The notes: generated from the sequence alone by a model not told the origin. Shown: positions 1 to 12,115, counted from the stretch's first letter. The stretch is DNA of 64,000 nt from Nemertoderma westbladi (GCA_032718475.1 JAUCBJ010005461.1:23644-87643), one strand, 5' to 3'. Numbers and translations are program-made.

Positions 1-905
1 TGAGCCAAATGCCCTCCCATTTCTTTGCTTTTAATCCGTTTAAGCTGAAACTTGGCAGATATGTATTAGACCATTAGCTGTGACTTTCAAAGGAGGCGAA
101 TCCATCTGCAGTTCTCCAGTCTGCCGCTAGAGGGCCAAAGGTCTGAAAGTGAAATCGTTGTCGTCGTTACGATTTTGACATGCTAATAACTTTGTCGGAT
201 TTAAAGCTGCCAAGTTGAAAATTTGTAGGTATCAATATGAGCTAAAGTTGAGATTTTTGAGAGACTTTCAGACACCATCAGTGCAATGGTCTCCCGCTAG
301 AGGGCCACATGTCTAAACATTAAATGCCCTCCCATTTCTTTGCTTTTAATCCGTTTAAGCTGAAACTTGGCAGATATGTATTAGACCATTAGCTGTGACT
401 TTCAAAGGAGGCGAATCCATCTGCAGTTCTCCAGTCTGCCGCTAGAGGGCCAAATGTCTGAAAGTGAAATCGTTGTCGTCGTTATGATATTGACATGCTT
501 ATAACTTTGTCGAATTTAAATCTGCCAAGTTGAAAATTTGTTTTGTTGAAAATCAGTTCAACAGTCACCCGCTATAGGACTACTTTATGCCTGAAAGTGA
601 ATAGATTCTCCCGTCTCATTGATTTTAATCAGTTTAAGCTGAATCTTGCCATATATTCTGGACCACATGCTGCGTCTTTGTGGGGGGGGGGGGGGGGGGG
701 GGGGGGAGATTTAATCGGTCTGCCGCTATACGACGAAATTTCTGAAAGTGAGATCCGTCTCTCATTTCGTTATCAGTTATTCAAGATGAAACTTGGCCGA
801 TGTACGTATGTACTATTCATCCATAGGCTGTGTCTTTGTGGGGCTGGAGACCCTAATCCATCTTCAGTTCTCACTATACCGCTAGAGTCAGAAATGTCTG
901 AATAG
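1..905. repeat. Dimeric satellite, ~315-bp period made of two diverged ~157-bp halves
   Basis: The block beginning near position 9 recurs near 323, with near identity over about 220 bases. Each ~315-bp period contains two related halves that both end in a CCGCTAGAGGGCCA-like box followed by TCTGAAAGTGAAAT-like sequence. From about 590 to 905 there are more diverged halves, recognisable by TTTAAGCTGAA, CCGCTA and GTCTGAA, interrupted by a poly-G run near 681-706. The array runs off the left edge, so its full size is unknown. No coding potential is seen; the 120-residue reading frame in it crosses the poly-G run. Confidence 0.8.
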
Positions 906-1431
906 AAATGAAAGAGGTAAAAAGTGATTAGGCGAAATCTGCTTAAAATTTGCTAATACAGTAATACTTTCGAATTAGTACTTAAATTAAATTTAAGTCA
1001 CGTGCTGCGCGAAGGCCCCACTTCGTGTATTATGTATGTGTTGTTGGTTCGTTAACAAGCCTAAATTATTATCCTAGATAATAGCTGGATCTAATTTAGG
1101 GACTGTTATAATATCATCAATATTGTTGGTAATTAATATAATCAGCAACAGTTGGGCCTAATTCTGAAATATCAATGTTTGCACAAGTGTTTTTATAATT
1201 TCAAGGAAATGCTAGCTAGTAAAAAAAACACTAGCTACACCTTAATAAATAATATATAATAATGTTCTCGAACACTTACCAATAACAAATATAATAAAAA
1301 AAATACAGTATTTTTAGAATTTCAAAAAATTCTAGCAAGTAAATAACACTAGCTACCATAAAAAAATATCTCTACTAATGTTCTAGAACATTCAGCAATA
1401 TCAAAAAAGCACTAAAAAGTTGCTATCAGGA

Positions 1432-1617
1432 ACCGGACAATTCGGTCCCGGACAATTCGGTCGCGGACAATTCGGTCCCGGACAATTCGGTCCTAGGACA
1501 ATTCGGTCCTAGGACAATTCGGTCCCGGACAATTCGGTCCCGGACAATTCGGTCCCATTTATTTAGTGTTTTGGGACCGAATTGTCCGGGACCGAATTGT
1601 CCGGACCGAATTGTCCT
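1432..1617. repeat. Fold-back minisatellite of a quasi-palindromic 15-mer
   Basis: About eight head-to-tail copies of GGACAATTCGGTCCC (some with CTA in the joint) fill 1432-1556. After a 16-base spacer, three copies follow in inverse orientation at 1573-1617. Each monomer is itself nearly self-complementary (GGAC..AATT..GTCC), so both the unit and the whole array can fold. It lies immediately before the LINE relic. 906-1431 is AT-rich with no feature that I recognise. Confidence 0.8.
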
Positions 1618-1889
1618 ACATTCGGCCTGGTAAATCCCCTGCTGTCAGCATCTGGCATGACCGACCATTGGACACCTATTACAGAACAAAGATCAACACT
1701 CATAACAAATTCATACAAAATACAGCTGCACACTCTATGTATCAACTAGATGGCCGTTTTTAAATTGATGAATAATCTCGTACAGAACAATCCTCATCAC
1801 AATCTACAATGGACAGACAATCCTCACATAGAAAAGCTGCAAAACATTAGTATAGACCCGAGCAACTTTACGCCAACAAACAATAGAAA

Positions 1890-4420
1890 AATTCAACAAT
1901 CAAGTTCATGACATATAACTGCAAAGGAATTGTTAGAAACATGAACTATATATATGGAACTATTCTCACAAAGTATAAACCCGATGTCCTACTTCTGCAA
2001 GAGCACTGGCTAGGAGCGCGAGAAGCTGAATTACTTTTCAGCAGACAACATATTCCAAGTGAGTACACCTGTGCAACTTACACCATAGCACAGGGTATGC
2101 TTGAAAATAAACTTAGAATACGTGGTGAAGGAGTTACAGCTATTCGTATAAGAAACATCTTGATGAGCCAACACACGTCTATAAACACCTCTTCAGACCG
2201 AATTTCAGTGATTACATTAAATGGTTTTAACAACTGTAACATAGCTCTCCTTAATATCTATTTTCCAGTCTATTCTTTCGAATGACGAAGCAAATTACAT
2301 GCGAATTGGTACTTCTTATCGAGGAATGTACAGAACTGGGACTCCAAGTTGTCATAGGTGGAGACATTAATGGTACAATAAAGAAACATGGAGAGCTATA
2401 TACAAGGGGGGGCTACCAATGAATCACCCTTCGGCAGAATGTTCAAGGACATGACCTTGGAAAACAAACATATGATTATTGCAGACATGACAAGCAAAAT
2501 TCGTGTTCCTGAAAGTAAATATAAATTTCGAAATAAAGATGGCATAATTATACGAACCAGCTACTTAGACCACTTTGTATTGACACATGACATGTATGAA
2601 GCACTAATTGATTCTGAAGTACTCCTACCCTGCAACGAAAACCTCTCAGACCACAGCATTGTCACAGCGACCCTAAAGTTCAACCAGTTAACTCGGGATG
2701 GCTACGATGATAGTGCAAAAATTCCACATTAACGATGCAAACAAAAAAAGTACGACTACTCTAAAGCTACAAAGCAACAACTCATATCATACCAACGCCA
2801 AATCGCAAACACAATTTATGACTTTGATCCCAATCTTCATTCGCTGGACACAAATGTGAACCAACTAATTACGATGCTACAAAAAGCATCAGCTGCCTTT
2901 ATACCATACACCTACTCAAAACAAAGGAACAAAATCAAGGGGAAGAAACTATGCACGAATACATAATGAGCCTCAATCAGTACTTCATAACATTGATAAT
3001 CTAAGAAATGGGCATTCTTATAAAACTCACATTGAGATATTGGCAACAACACATCGAACAAATCCAAAAACATTTTGGAAAACACTCCTTCCTAATCGAG
3101 GCCAAAGCATACTCAGTGACTCTGATGCCAAACTGTTATACGCAGACACTGTAAGCCATTTCCAACATAGTGACGAAGTGCATCAGCCAACCGATTTGGT
3201 AAGAGAAGTGCCAAAGAAAAATAAAAATTCATTAACTACAGTAGGATAGATGGGAAAACCATAGAAGCTATAATATCCGAAAACTAAACAAAGGAAAGAC
3301 GAGTGACTTCTATAATATAACTTCAGAACAGCGGACTAGGTGTTCATATAAATACTTTATCCTACTGCGTAGTATCATATGCCGACGATATAATTTTACT
3401 AACCAACATCAAGTCACACTTATACAAATTAATTAACTTAGCTGACACCTTCTTCGAGAAACACAACCTCCACATGAACACTACCAAATGTCACTTTTTA
3501 TCAATAAATTCAAACGGAACCTCATCAACTACAGATGTACTCCATCTCAAACATGCTTGTATCGGAGTAGAGAACAAAATATATGGGTCTACCACTGCCC
3601 CCCTTTCACATCACATCAATCAACATATTATTGTTGGGAAGATATAGGCACATGTGTCGATGATGAATCGACGAGGCTTAAAACCTGACATATTACCACC
3701 ATAGATTACTACTCTCATATGGCGCACACTGGCTGTCCCTACAGTAGTATAATCCACGGATCTTCTGCCTTATCTACAGAAGCCATTGCTGAAATAGCTG
3801 GGAAATGCAGGAGAGCAATGCGTGACATTCTTTGTCTCGACAATAGAGTTTCAAATAACCTCCTTAGTGGCCTATCCAACCTGGATGTTGAACAAACAAT
3901 ACGTTTAAACCAATCACGAGTAATCTACAACATGTTCAACTGCGGAAATAGGAAAATTCAATATCTAATAATAGACAATGAGTTAGCGCGTTTAGAAGGA
4001 CCTTTTCCTAAGTGACCAAAAATATGATTTAAAATGAAATAACCAAGTATTATTTCGGGCAACAGCCCTTTATCAACTCAATTCAGGTAGAATGCATGCG
4101 CAGGTGTAAAGTACGGAAGTACATACAGGACTAAACTACTACAGGGCTAAATATATATAGTCTGTGATTCCTTACCGGTAAGTGGTGGGTTGCATGCAAC
4201 CCCCCCTCCCTTGTTTTTGCTTCCTATTGGTTGGTGGTACGACTGTCTAAAAGAAAAAGGTCCTTCTAAACGCACTAACTCATTGTCTATTATGATACCA
4301 CCGGTGACCTGGGCAAAAACCTATTTACAGAGAATATCTAATAATGCACGACCTTATTAGCGGCTGGACAACTACAGTAGTGCAGTAGACATTTTTAACT
4401 CACACCAAAAAACCAGCTGG
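1890..4420 (+). pseudogene. Decayed non-LTR retrotransposon (LINE) with endonuclease and RT remnants
   Basis: Fragments of one LINE ORF2 appear in order but in shifting frames. 1908-2285 has the start of an APE-type endonuclease with LLLQEHWL. Near 2350-2385 another frame reads GGDINGT, the GDxN box. 2388-2732 has YLDHFVL and LSDHSIV, the end of the endonuclease. 3040-3249 resembles the linker before RT. Around 3365-3490 a frame reads SYADDIILLTN followed by a KCHFL-like motif (RT motifs C and D). 3719 onward resembles a LINE C-terminus. RT motifs A and B are missing, so a large internal deletion lies near 3250-3350. Stops and frameshifts separate the parts, so it cannot encode a protein. The C-terminal reading frame is interrupted at 3973 by a 360-bp fold-back element, and LINE sequence resumes after 4345. 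The clade was not resolved. Confidence 0.8.
3973..4332. mobile_element. Fold-back element, copy 1, with 13-bp target duplication
   Basis: The 13-mer AATATCTAATAAT occurs at 3960-3972 and again at 4333-4345, exactly bracketing this 360-bp segment. Its left part (AGACAATGAGTTAG..GTTTAGAAGGACC) reappears as the reverse complement at about 4245-4290 (GGTCCTTCTAAAC..CTAACTCATTGTCT). The right arm then extends about 45 bases further, to ATTTACAGAG. A second copy spans 21165-34738, where it is split by a larger insertion. No ORF is present. Long terminal inverted repeats with a 11-13-bp duplication do not point to one superfamily; a twin-primed retro-insert is an alternative. Confidence 0.75.
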
Positions 4421-5976
4421 ATGTATAATTTGCCAACTTTGAACCCGGTGGCGGTGGCGCCATAAAATTGGAATGGCAGTTGCCATGTAACCATGGAAAC
4501 TAGTAAAAAATGACCTCTTTTAATGTTTCATCACTTTAAATATACTGTAAGCCTACTATCAGTTCGGAACGAAATACATTTCGGGTCAATTACAGTACCT
4601 TACATGTTACTAACTCTAGTCCATCATTATTTACCGACCCTGCAGTGTGTTTGCTTGTTACCATAGCAACCGGAACCATCACTTTCTACAGTACACCTAG
4701 GCATATGTTTAGGATTTGGAAGCATACTATATACTGTCTTGTATAGGAAGGTTATAACATATTCACACAACCTCTCTAGGCCTTCTTTTTCCTACATTAC
4801 TATAATCCCGCCCTCAGATTTGTCTTCCTCAAAAAATTTAATAAATTATAATATTGTTAATTATTCGTTACAGTATATCACGAGCTATATCATTAAACTA
4901 ATACAAATTAAAAAATTACACCTATGGATACCAATTTTATTATGTGAAAAATCTATGCTAATAAAATAACATTTCTATTAATGGATAAGTTTTTTTGTGC
5001 GACGTTTTCAGTGTAAATTGTATTCCTTTCCCATTTAATCACAGCTTATCTGAGACGGGATCCGAGTTGGCAAAAGATCCCGACCGGTGTGTGTGTGTTT
5101 CGAGTCGTATGGATAATACGCGTCGCCGCGTTTGTTGGGCTACTGAAAGGCTGAGGTGAAATTGAAAGGCCGAAGGCCGGTAAAATAACTGAGTTGAGGC
5201 ACTTCTAAAGCCTCGAGTTTTAGGTTTGAGCCACAGACTATGCCCAACTGTTTATAGTGTTTATAGTTATTGTTGTTCGTAATATCAAATAAGCACAGTC
5301 AGTCTAATACAATAATAGCAGTAAGATTAACAGCGACGACGACGGTTAAAAACCGTCTGACTTCTACACACAATGTAGCCAACTGAGGCACAATCAACAG
5401 ATTAACGGTTTTATATATATATTACATGGGATATACAGTACATTCCTACCTAGGTTTGGCCTAGCAGTGAATGAGCGATAATTGATGGAAAGGTATCATT
5501 GGTTGATCTATTCTCCAGCCAATCCTTATTTTCCCCTGGCTCTAATGTGCTGACATCTCTCTCTAACTGGCAATGTATGTTGCCTTGGTGCCCTTGGTAT
5601 GCGATATTATATTGGTAATATCGCATATCCAATCATGATCCGTAAATCATGCCTTTTCCCATTTTTCGCTGGGTGGTGCAGCGAATTGGATCCGCTAAAC
5701 ATTATTGCACAATTAATTAAATATTCTGCAACATCGCTGTTCCGGCTCTTATTCTCCATTATTACTCTACCATTTGTTTGGCTTGTATTATGCCAATTTC
5801 TTTATAATTTCCAGCAATAAATTTATGTTACACTACAAATATTTTTTGGAGCATAGGATTTTGTTAACTATTAAATGACAAAGTTACTCAGAAAAAACTT
5901 TTGACACTTTTCGTCTCTTGTCACATTTTTTCACTAAGCCACTCCACTAATATCATATATTGTTAGGTTGACCTAC
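4346..5976. other. Gene-poor AT-rich sequence with one short perfect inverted repeat
   Basis: No convincing exon was found. The reading frame at 4739-4969 is low-complexity and AT-driven. A 12-bp perfect inverted repeat (TATGCGATATTA, six-base loop) lies at 5599-5628. Further exons of the membrane-protein gene to the right on the minus strand could lie here, but I cannot identify one. Confidence 0.4.
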
Positions 5977-8900
5977 ATCAATCACGATAATGAAGACCCA
6001 GAAAACTATATGTATGTACATGACATCATCAACCGTTATTTCCAAATTTTTATCTGCCGGAACCGGTGGAACAGTAGTATCCGCTTCCGGGACGTAGAAT
6101 AATTCGGCTCTCCTCATGATGACGTAATATCCAATGGTGGAAATATCGGTAAGCAAGGTTATTTCACCGAAGGTAACCCAAACACCCGCAGTAATTACTT
6201 GATTCTAAAAAAAATAAAATATAAACCAGTCTACTTGTAGGCCTGGGATAGGAGTAGCGCCCACCCCTACCCTCGGGTAGCAGCTATCGAAAGAGGAGCC
6301 TTCGGGTCGCCTCCGGCTTCGGCCGACTGTTTGCTTGCTTGCTACAGGTAGGCCTAACCGCACCGTTAGCGCGTGTGCAGTATATACTGTACTCAGTATA
6401 GTAATGTTTACCAAGGCTAGTATAGACCTTCTCTAGCAGTAACGCAAATTAAAGTTATTGGTGAACGTAAAAAACCTGAGGCTACACTGTGGTTCTCTTT
6501 CTTTCTCTCCCAAGTTCGAATACTCCCACTACTGTATCCTACCTGATTCCCATTACAGCTGTGTGATTGAAGCTACACAGCTTTAAGGAAAAAAGACGGG
6601 CTCTCAGTCCATTTCCGATAGCAGCTCAGATAAATGGTAAGTAGTAAGATGAACCCCTCTTCGGCGACAGTTTGACCTACTTCGCATCTTAGGTGTTAAG
6701 TAGGTCATTAATAAACTAATTAATTGGTCGATTAAACAATTAATTAATTGCTTAATCGATCGATTTGTATCAAATAATGTTGCCAAAGGCAATTTAATTT
6801 GACACAAATCATCAGATAGGGGACGCGCGATGAATAGATAGTACTACACAGAAGGTACAGTAGATAAAATATACAATACAATAGGTACCATACAGTACAA
6901 TATACATTACATTTGTATTAATTTTGTCATACAGTAGGTAATGATAGAATGAAATAAAAAGACGTAGTGGGGTCCAAAACATAATTTACCCTCACAGGAA
7001 AATACGTGGGCCAGTTAGGCCCTGACTCAGTCCCCCAATAATCTGAGGCTGTTGGGCTCTTATTAGATGTAGCAAGATTAATTAATCCCTTTGAATCCTA
7101 TACTGTATGTCAACGCGTAGGTGGGGGTTGCACGAATTGTAAATTATTTAAACCTCCAGCTTCGTTATCATGTAAGATTGGAAACCATAGGTTTACGACT
7201 TACGCGCCAGCATTAACCCCGAATCGCACATAGGCCATCTGCAACCATTAATTACACACCATACGACCATTGTCAAATCGCCTGGTTTGCAATAGATTGC
7301 CTTCTTTCACATTGTACTGTATGAAGCAGCTTGCGCGCATGATCGCAGAAATAATTTCAGAACGAATAAAGATTTATACTGCCTATAACTGTGACACATA
7401 AAAATTTCCGATCGACGCTATGGCTATGCATTCTCTACTGATGATACAGATTGTGCGCGGGAAGCACTTTCCAAACTACAATCACTAACTAATAAGAATG
7501 ATTACATACCAAAGCAACTAACACTTCCTAGTCACCGGTGTCTATGAAAGGAGAGCCACCACAAAGTCAGAAAAGTTGGTTATTAATTGTCGAGATCCTA
7601 TTATGTGGAACTCTCGTATTTGCACGCACAGGACGATGCCGATGAAATTTATTTGTTTGTTTGACTTCCTTTTATATTAGTATTAGGACTATTTATCCAC
7701 AATAATTATTATTATTAGTGTAAAAGCTTTTGTGGGATAACTGATACGTTTGCCTTTGCTGGCCAGTTCCCCCCCAGTCGCTAGAATACTCTCAAAGGGA
7801 TTTATAACTAAAATAGTGCAAGCTACCAGCTTATTGGCTGATGTGCTGTACGGAGATATCTGGGCTCAGTTTAATCGGCCAACTAGCTTAGAGAGGTTGC
7901 CTTAGCCTTGCTGTCCGTATCGGCCAATAGAATTTGAGTGGGCGTTGATTTCGACCTATCCCAGAGCTACTGAACTGAATTTCCTATCTCACTGCTCATC
8001 CTCTGTGTTGGACGGGAGCTTCGGGGAATAAGGGTATTTTGGTATACTCGTATAGTGGTAGTGGTCATATGATTTTATATGATTCTGTTGTTGTGTTCCC
8101 ATTTTCGCCATAACACCGGCTTTTTGGGAAGAACTCTAGTAAAACTGCTTAAATTATCGAAAGTATAAACTGTTACCTAATCTAATTAATCAATCTAACT
8201 AATCTCGCTTAATTTAACTGCACTAATCATATTGTTTGTACTGTTATTTACCGTCAGTTATTAATTGTATAGATTTGTTGATGAAATATTGCCCTTTGGA
8301 GAATACGGATAAATCACCCAAATTTCCCAATTTTCTTGATACACTACAGGTTAGAGAGACGGGCTATACATAACAATTGCGATTTATATCAATGTGGTGT
8401 GTATTGAATCTAATGTTATTTAGCAGACACTACATGAGTCAATTGCTGCTCTCTTTAAGTGTGATCAAATTTACTGACGGTCGGCAGAATAGTGTGTATG
8501 ATTGTGATTGGTAACAAAGCATTTCCTAAAGAATGCGCTTTATACTTTAATCATAAGCAGTATCGTTGCGTTTAGTATAAGTCCTAGTTCTGTTTAAATA
8601 GATAGAGCGCCACGTCCTAAAGGAACTGTTAATATTCCCCGAAAGCCAATAATATCTGTCAGAAATTAATTATTAACGATCTATCGAATAATACAGTAGG
8701 TTTACACTGCAACCTTACACTGCAATAATAAAATTTAAGCATCCGAATTCAGCCTCCCGGGTGTAGATCCATCGGGTGAATGATCGCGCATGGGCTGACT
8801 TCGGCTAATGTTTTGTGTATTAGCATAAAATATTGTCGTATGCTAAAGGTGTTTTAATTAACTAAAAGACATATAAATTTTGGCAGGTTAAACTGCTAAA

Positions 8901-9847
8901 GGTCTTCAAAAGCGCGAACAATTAGGTCTATTTATTCATAAAATTTCTATAATATATTTCAGAAAATTCCTCGAATAAGTAATATTTTTTAAAACTTTAA
9001 ATAAGGGTTAAGTTATATTATAAAGTTAAGAAGAGCGAACCCAATGGACAGAAAATCAGAGTAGGGAATGGAAAAGTTATATCTCCAGCAACTGTTGTAC
9101 TGTATATCGACCTAGGCGTATGAACAGTCTTACAGTTAATGCGAGACATTAATTATAACTGATTGTTTTAAATATTTATTATATTTAGTCGTATTAATTA
9201 TGTAATTTCATAATCATATGTTTAATTAGACAAATAAAGTCAACTTGATCCTATTGTAAATGCATAATGGATGGGTAACCAAAACATCAAATTAGTTAAA
9301 CATTTTGACAACAGAGAACAGCCTCAGCCTCACCCTCACCCTCACCCTACTATGTACAAATCCATCGACCAATTAATCAATTAATTAAAGACCTACTTAA
9401 CACCTAAGGTGCGAAGTAGGTCCAACTGTCGCCGAAGAGGGGTTCATCTTACTACTATGGTAGTGCTGGAAATACTACCTAATCAAACCACTCATTCACC
9501 CAAATTATAAATAATAATTAAACGAATGAAATTGGTATACTGTAGGTACCTAGTACAGTACTGTAACTCTATACTACTGGATATTATTTGCAACAAATAT
9601 ACAGTAGGGATCAAAATTAATAATAATTTAAAAATTTCACTGTAGTTTTACTCACAAATGCAAGTCCAATGAGAGTAATTACAGAAATCACTGCGTGGAG
9701 TATATATAAGAGAGGTCGCATAATGAGCACTATCTCCAATAGTAAATAGGTTGCAGGCAACTGTGCTACTTCTAAGGTCGATGTCATGCCACGTCCAAAT
9801 ATTTGGTAAATATTGTTAAATACGCTGAGCAAACCAAGAATCTCCAT
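5977..9847 (-). CDS. Putative multi-pass membrane protein, first two coding exons (unrecognised)
   Basis: Exon 1 is 9847 to 9656 (ATG at 9845-9847, 64 codons) and ends at a GTGAGT donor. Exon 2 is 6204 to 5977 (76 codons), entered after a TTTTAG acceptor and left at a GTAGGT donor. Both exons are whole multiples of three in phase 0, and the joined frame stays open, which is the main support. The product has about four hydrophobic stretches: residues ~30-64 (two, rich in Leu/Ile), ~66-92, and ~124-140. A polar segment with PEADTTVPPVPADK lies between the last two. Downstream exons to the left of 5977 were not found. I do not recognise the family. The intron (6205-9655) contains a TIR-bounded element. 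Chance open frames in AT-rich DNA remain possible. Confidence 0.4.
6640..9456. mobile_element. Candidate non-autonomous DNA element with ~90-bp terminal inverted repeats
   Basis: About 90 bases starting AGTAGTAAGATGAACCCC at 6640 are repeated in inverse orientation ending at 9456, with only a few mismatches. The arms include GACCTACTTCGCA and TTAGGTGTTAAGTAGGTC. The bases just outside are ATGGTA at 6634-6639 and ATGGTA at 9457-9462, a possible 6-bp target duplication. The ~2.6-kb interior has no ORF above about 60 codons. Two independent insertions of a short repeat in opposite orientation would also explain the arms. It lies wholly inside the intron of the putative membrane-protein gene. Confidence 0.45.
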
Positions 9848-10219
9848 GCACTAAGAATAATTACAAAGTTTTATGAATAAGGAATGGTTAAAATACAGTT
9901 AGGCGTCCTACAATATGTTGCTCAGGACAGGGATGCTTTTTATCCATGTTCTTCGGTTTGGTTCACCCGTTTTCACATTTAATACCAATTAATACCCTAT
10001 TTGTTGAGAGTGACGCTCGGGTTATGGAGATAATTCCTTATAGTGACATACTGTATGACATCGTATCACCAACATGTATAATCCGCATACTGTACAGTAT
10101 ATATATTATATAATCAGGTTGAGAACAAGCACTAAATCACGCAAAGGTCCGCGTCTACTAACGCATGAACTGTCTCCTTGAATGGCTTACTACCAATCTT
10201 AAAACAAAAAACATTCACC

Positions 10220-10292
10220 GGAATAGGGGATTGGACTCAGTACCTAAAGATTCCAAGTCCTACGCTCTACCAACTGAGCCACTGGGGCCGTA
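10220..10292 (-). other. tRNA-like relic (probable tRNA-derived SINE head)
   Basis: On the minus strand this reads TGGCTCAGTTGGTAGAGCG, a good tRNA D-arm and A box. About 30 bases later comes GAGTCCAATCCCC, a degraded version of the T-arm and B box. The D stem pairs (GCTC/GAGC). The anticodon stem pairs poorly and the T loop is not canonical, so this is not a sound tRNA gene. It may be a SINE head or tRNA pseudogene. Nothing else is seen from 9848 to 10690 apart from low-complexity sequence. Confidence 0.45.
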
Positions 10293-10775
10293 TCATCAAT
10301 CCTTAATACCAAAACCTAACGAGAAATTAACACCAACAACAACAACGGAGTGAATACTAGAACTGAATACGGAGTGAATACGAATACGATATTTTTATAT
10401 ATTTACGATATTTAATGTTTAATTTCAAAATTGCGGGTAATAAATTTGTTTTCAACCTATATTTTCCGGCTAAAAAACCAATTTGTACTGGTCAGTTAAC
10501 AATTTTAAGAGGGCTTTGTTGGGGGGAAAGAAATAAAATGGGGCTTGGTATTTTTGGGGGAATTTGCCCTAGGGCTCACATTAAAATGTATTTTATTTTA
10601 AAAACAAATAATTTATATTAATTCGATGTTACAATTAAATATATTTCTATTTGACTACACACACAGTATTTATTTTTCGGAATAAATTCAATTTACTATG
10701 AAATTAATCGAAATGTTCGAAACTCGAAAGGTTCGAAGTGATAATAACAGGGGCCTTCCATGGGAACATAACTCA

Positions 10776-12115
10776 TTAGAAGTAGTTGGCATTTGTTCCA
10801 TTAGGCGGGAGATAAGTGTTCCAATTAGGTGTATTCGGCGGCTTTTGTTGGGCATTGGCTTGTGGAGTAACAGTGTGCTCACTATAATGTGATGTCTGTA
10901 GTTGTGCAGGGAAGGGCGGGATAGCCACTCCTGATGATTCACCTATAATATTAATCTGAATTGGTCCATTTATAGTGTTACCTAACATTATGGAGTGTGT
11001 CAGCTCAGCAGAAGATTATTTATTACTGACTGATTGCGAGGAAGCAATGGCAGGCCCAGGGGTCCAGTGGGAAGGTAAAGAGTAATCAGAGGTTGAAATC
11101 GAATCGTATCTGTGGCACTCAGATCGCGATGACTCATTCGCCTTTTTATGCCCTGTAACCATTGACAAAGAAACTTCACGCTGAGCTGGGGATGTTGGTT
11201 TCAAGTATGAAGACGTTGTAGCCAGGTTTTTATGTCTGAGCTGGTGCTGTGCATAGTTGACAGGGAATTGATTATCAACAATGGCTTTAGCAGTGTCCTT
11301 TCTGTAACTCATAAGGGTTATCTTTCTACCATCAGCTCTTCCAGTGAGACCAATCATCTTTGTAAGAATTTTGGAAAACTAGTTTTTTCCAACAGGTTGC
11401 TGACAGTACCAGCTCGGTATTACTGTGATAGCTATCTCAATTTTTGTAATTCTTAAAAGAATGGTTTTTATTCTAGACGTGTTCGTTATTATTTTCATAA
11501 TGACACCCTAACATTTCGAAATTGCATCTTTATTGGCAACAGAAGAGAGCGCCGCTATTCGGCTATTATATATTTATTACTTTTGCTCAATCGGTTGGAT
11601 TACTACCTACTGGTAGTGACATTCAACCATGTGTACGGTCACTAACTGATTTCAATGCACGTCATTCGAATGAGAATGAATGGCATAACGAAGCTGATAT
11701 GGCGATGCAAAGGTCCTACTAACACTGTCGATCATGTAGGAATGAAACAAGGTTTTCTGCCTCTCAATTGCTTGTGAAGCAGATTTTATGGTTGAAGAAC
11801 CGCCTGGACGAGTTTCGATGGAGGGGTCGTAATAAAGATAATCTATTTCATGGATTAATACAACTAATCAAGTACAATTACTAGACCCAAGTAACTTATT
11901 TTAATATTGTAATATGAAATCATAATAATATAAAGTTCTATGTGAATATTGTTCTAGAACATAATAATATTGTCAATAAAAACGATTAAAAAAATTTCAA
12001 AAATGGAGATAGCTATCACAGTAATACCTACCAGCTCTTACCATCGGACGGGATAAATCCCTTTGCACGAACAAAATATGGCTCCTCGGGTGTTCGCGCT
12101 TTCAGACCTTTGGCA
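10776..12115 (-). pseudogene. Crypton-like tyrosine recombinase relic, two in-frame stops and a MITE insertion
   Basis: Reading the minus strand from about 12115 to 12029, then from 11415 to 10776, gives a single frame once the MITE at 11416-12028 is left out. The pieces in order are EEPYFVRAKG..SDGKSWYCQQPVGKN, a TAG stop, then MIGLTGRADGRKITLMSYRKD, QHQLRHKNLATTSSYLKPT, a TAA stop at 11016-11018, and a tail with MLGNTINGPIQINI. MSYRKD matches the Arg box, RHKN the His/Lys box, and SSYL carries the Tyr nucleophile expected of tyrosine recombinases. The tail resembles the NxTINI ending seen in Crypton-derived proteins. The order and motifs fit a Crypton transposon recombinase or a gene domesticated from one. 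The two stops and the insertion make it dead. The start is not located. Family identity rests on motif resemblance only. Confidence 0.55.
11416..12028. mobile_element. 613-bp MITE with 9-bp target duplication (Mutator-like)
   Basis: A 23-bp exact inverted repeat (starting GGTATTACTGTG) occupies 11416-11438 and 12006-12028, with weaker complementarity continuing inward for about 30 bases. The 9-mer TACCAGCTC lies immediately outside both ends, at 11407-11415 and 12029-12037. A 9-bp duplication and long inverted repeats are typical of Mutator-like elements. There is no transposase ORF, so it is non-autonomous. It interrupts the tyrosine recombinase relic, so it arrived after or during the death of that gene. 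Confidence 0.8.

Noticed and set aside
3719-4015. 98-codon frame at the end of the LINE relic as a gene
   Set aside because: Its last 14 codons come from the inserted fold-back element, and the rest is a LINE C-terminal fragment.
10220-10292. Functional tRNA gene
   Set aside because: The D-arm is good, but the anticodon stem and T arm do not pair properly, so it was kept only as a tRNA-like relic.
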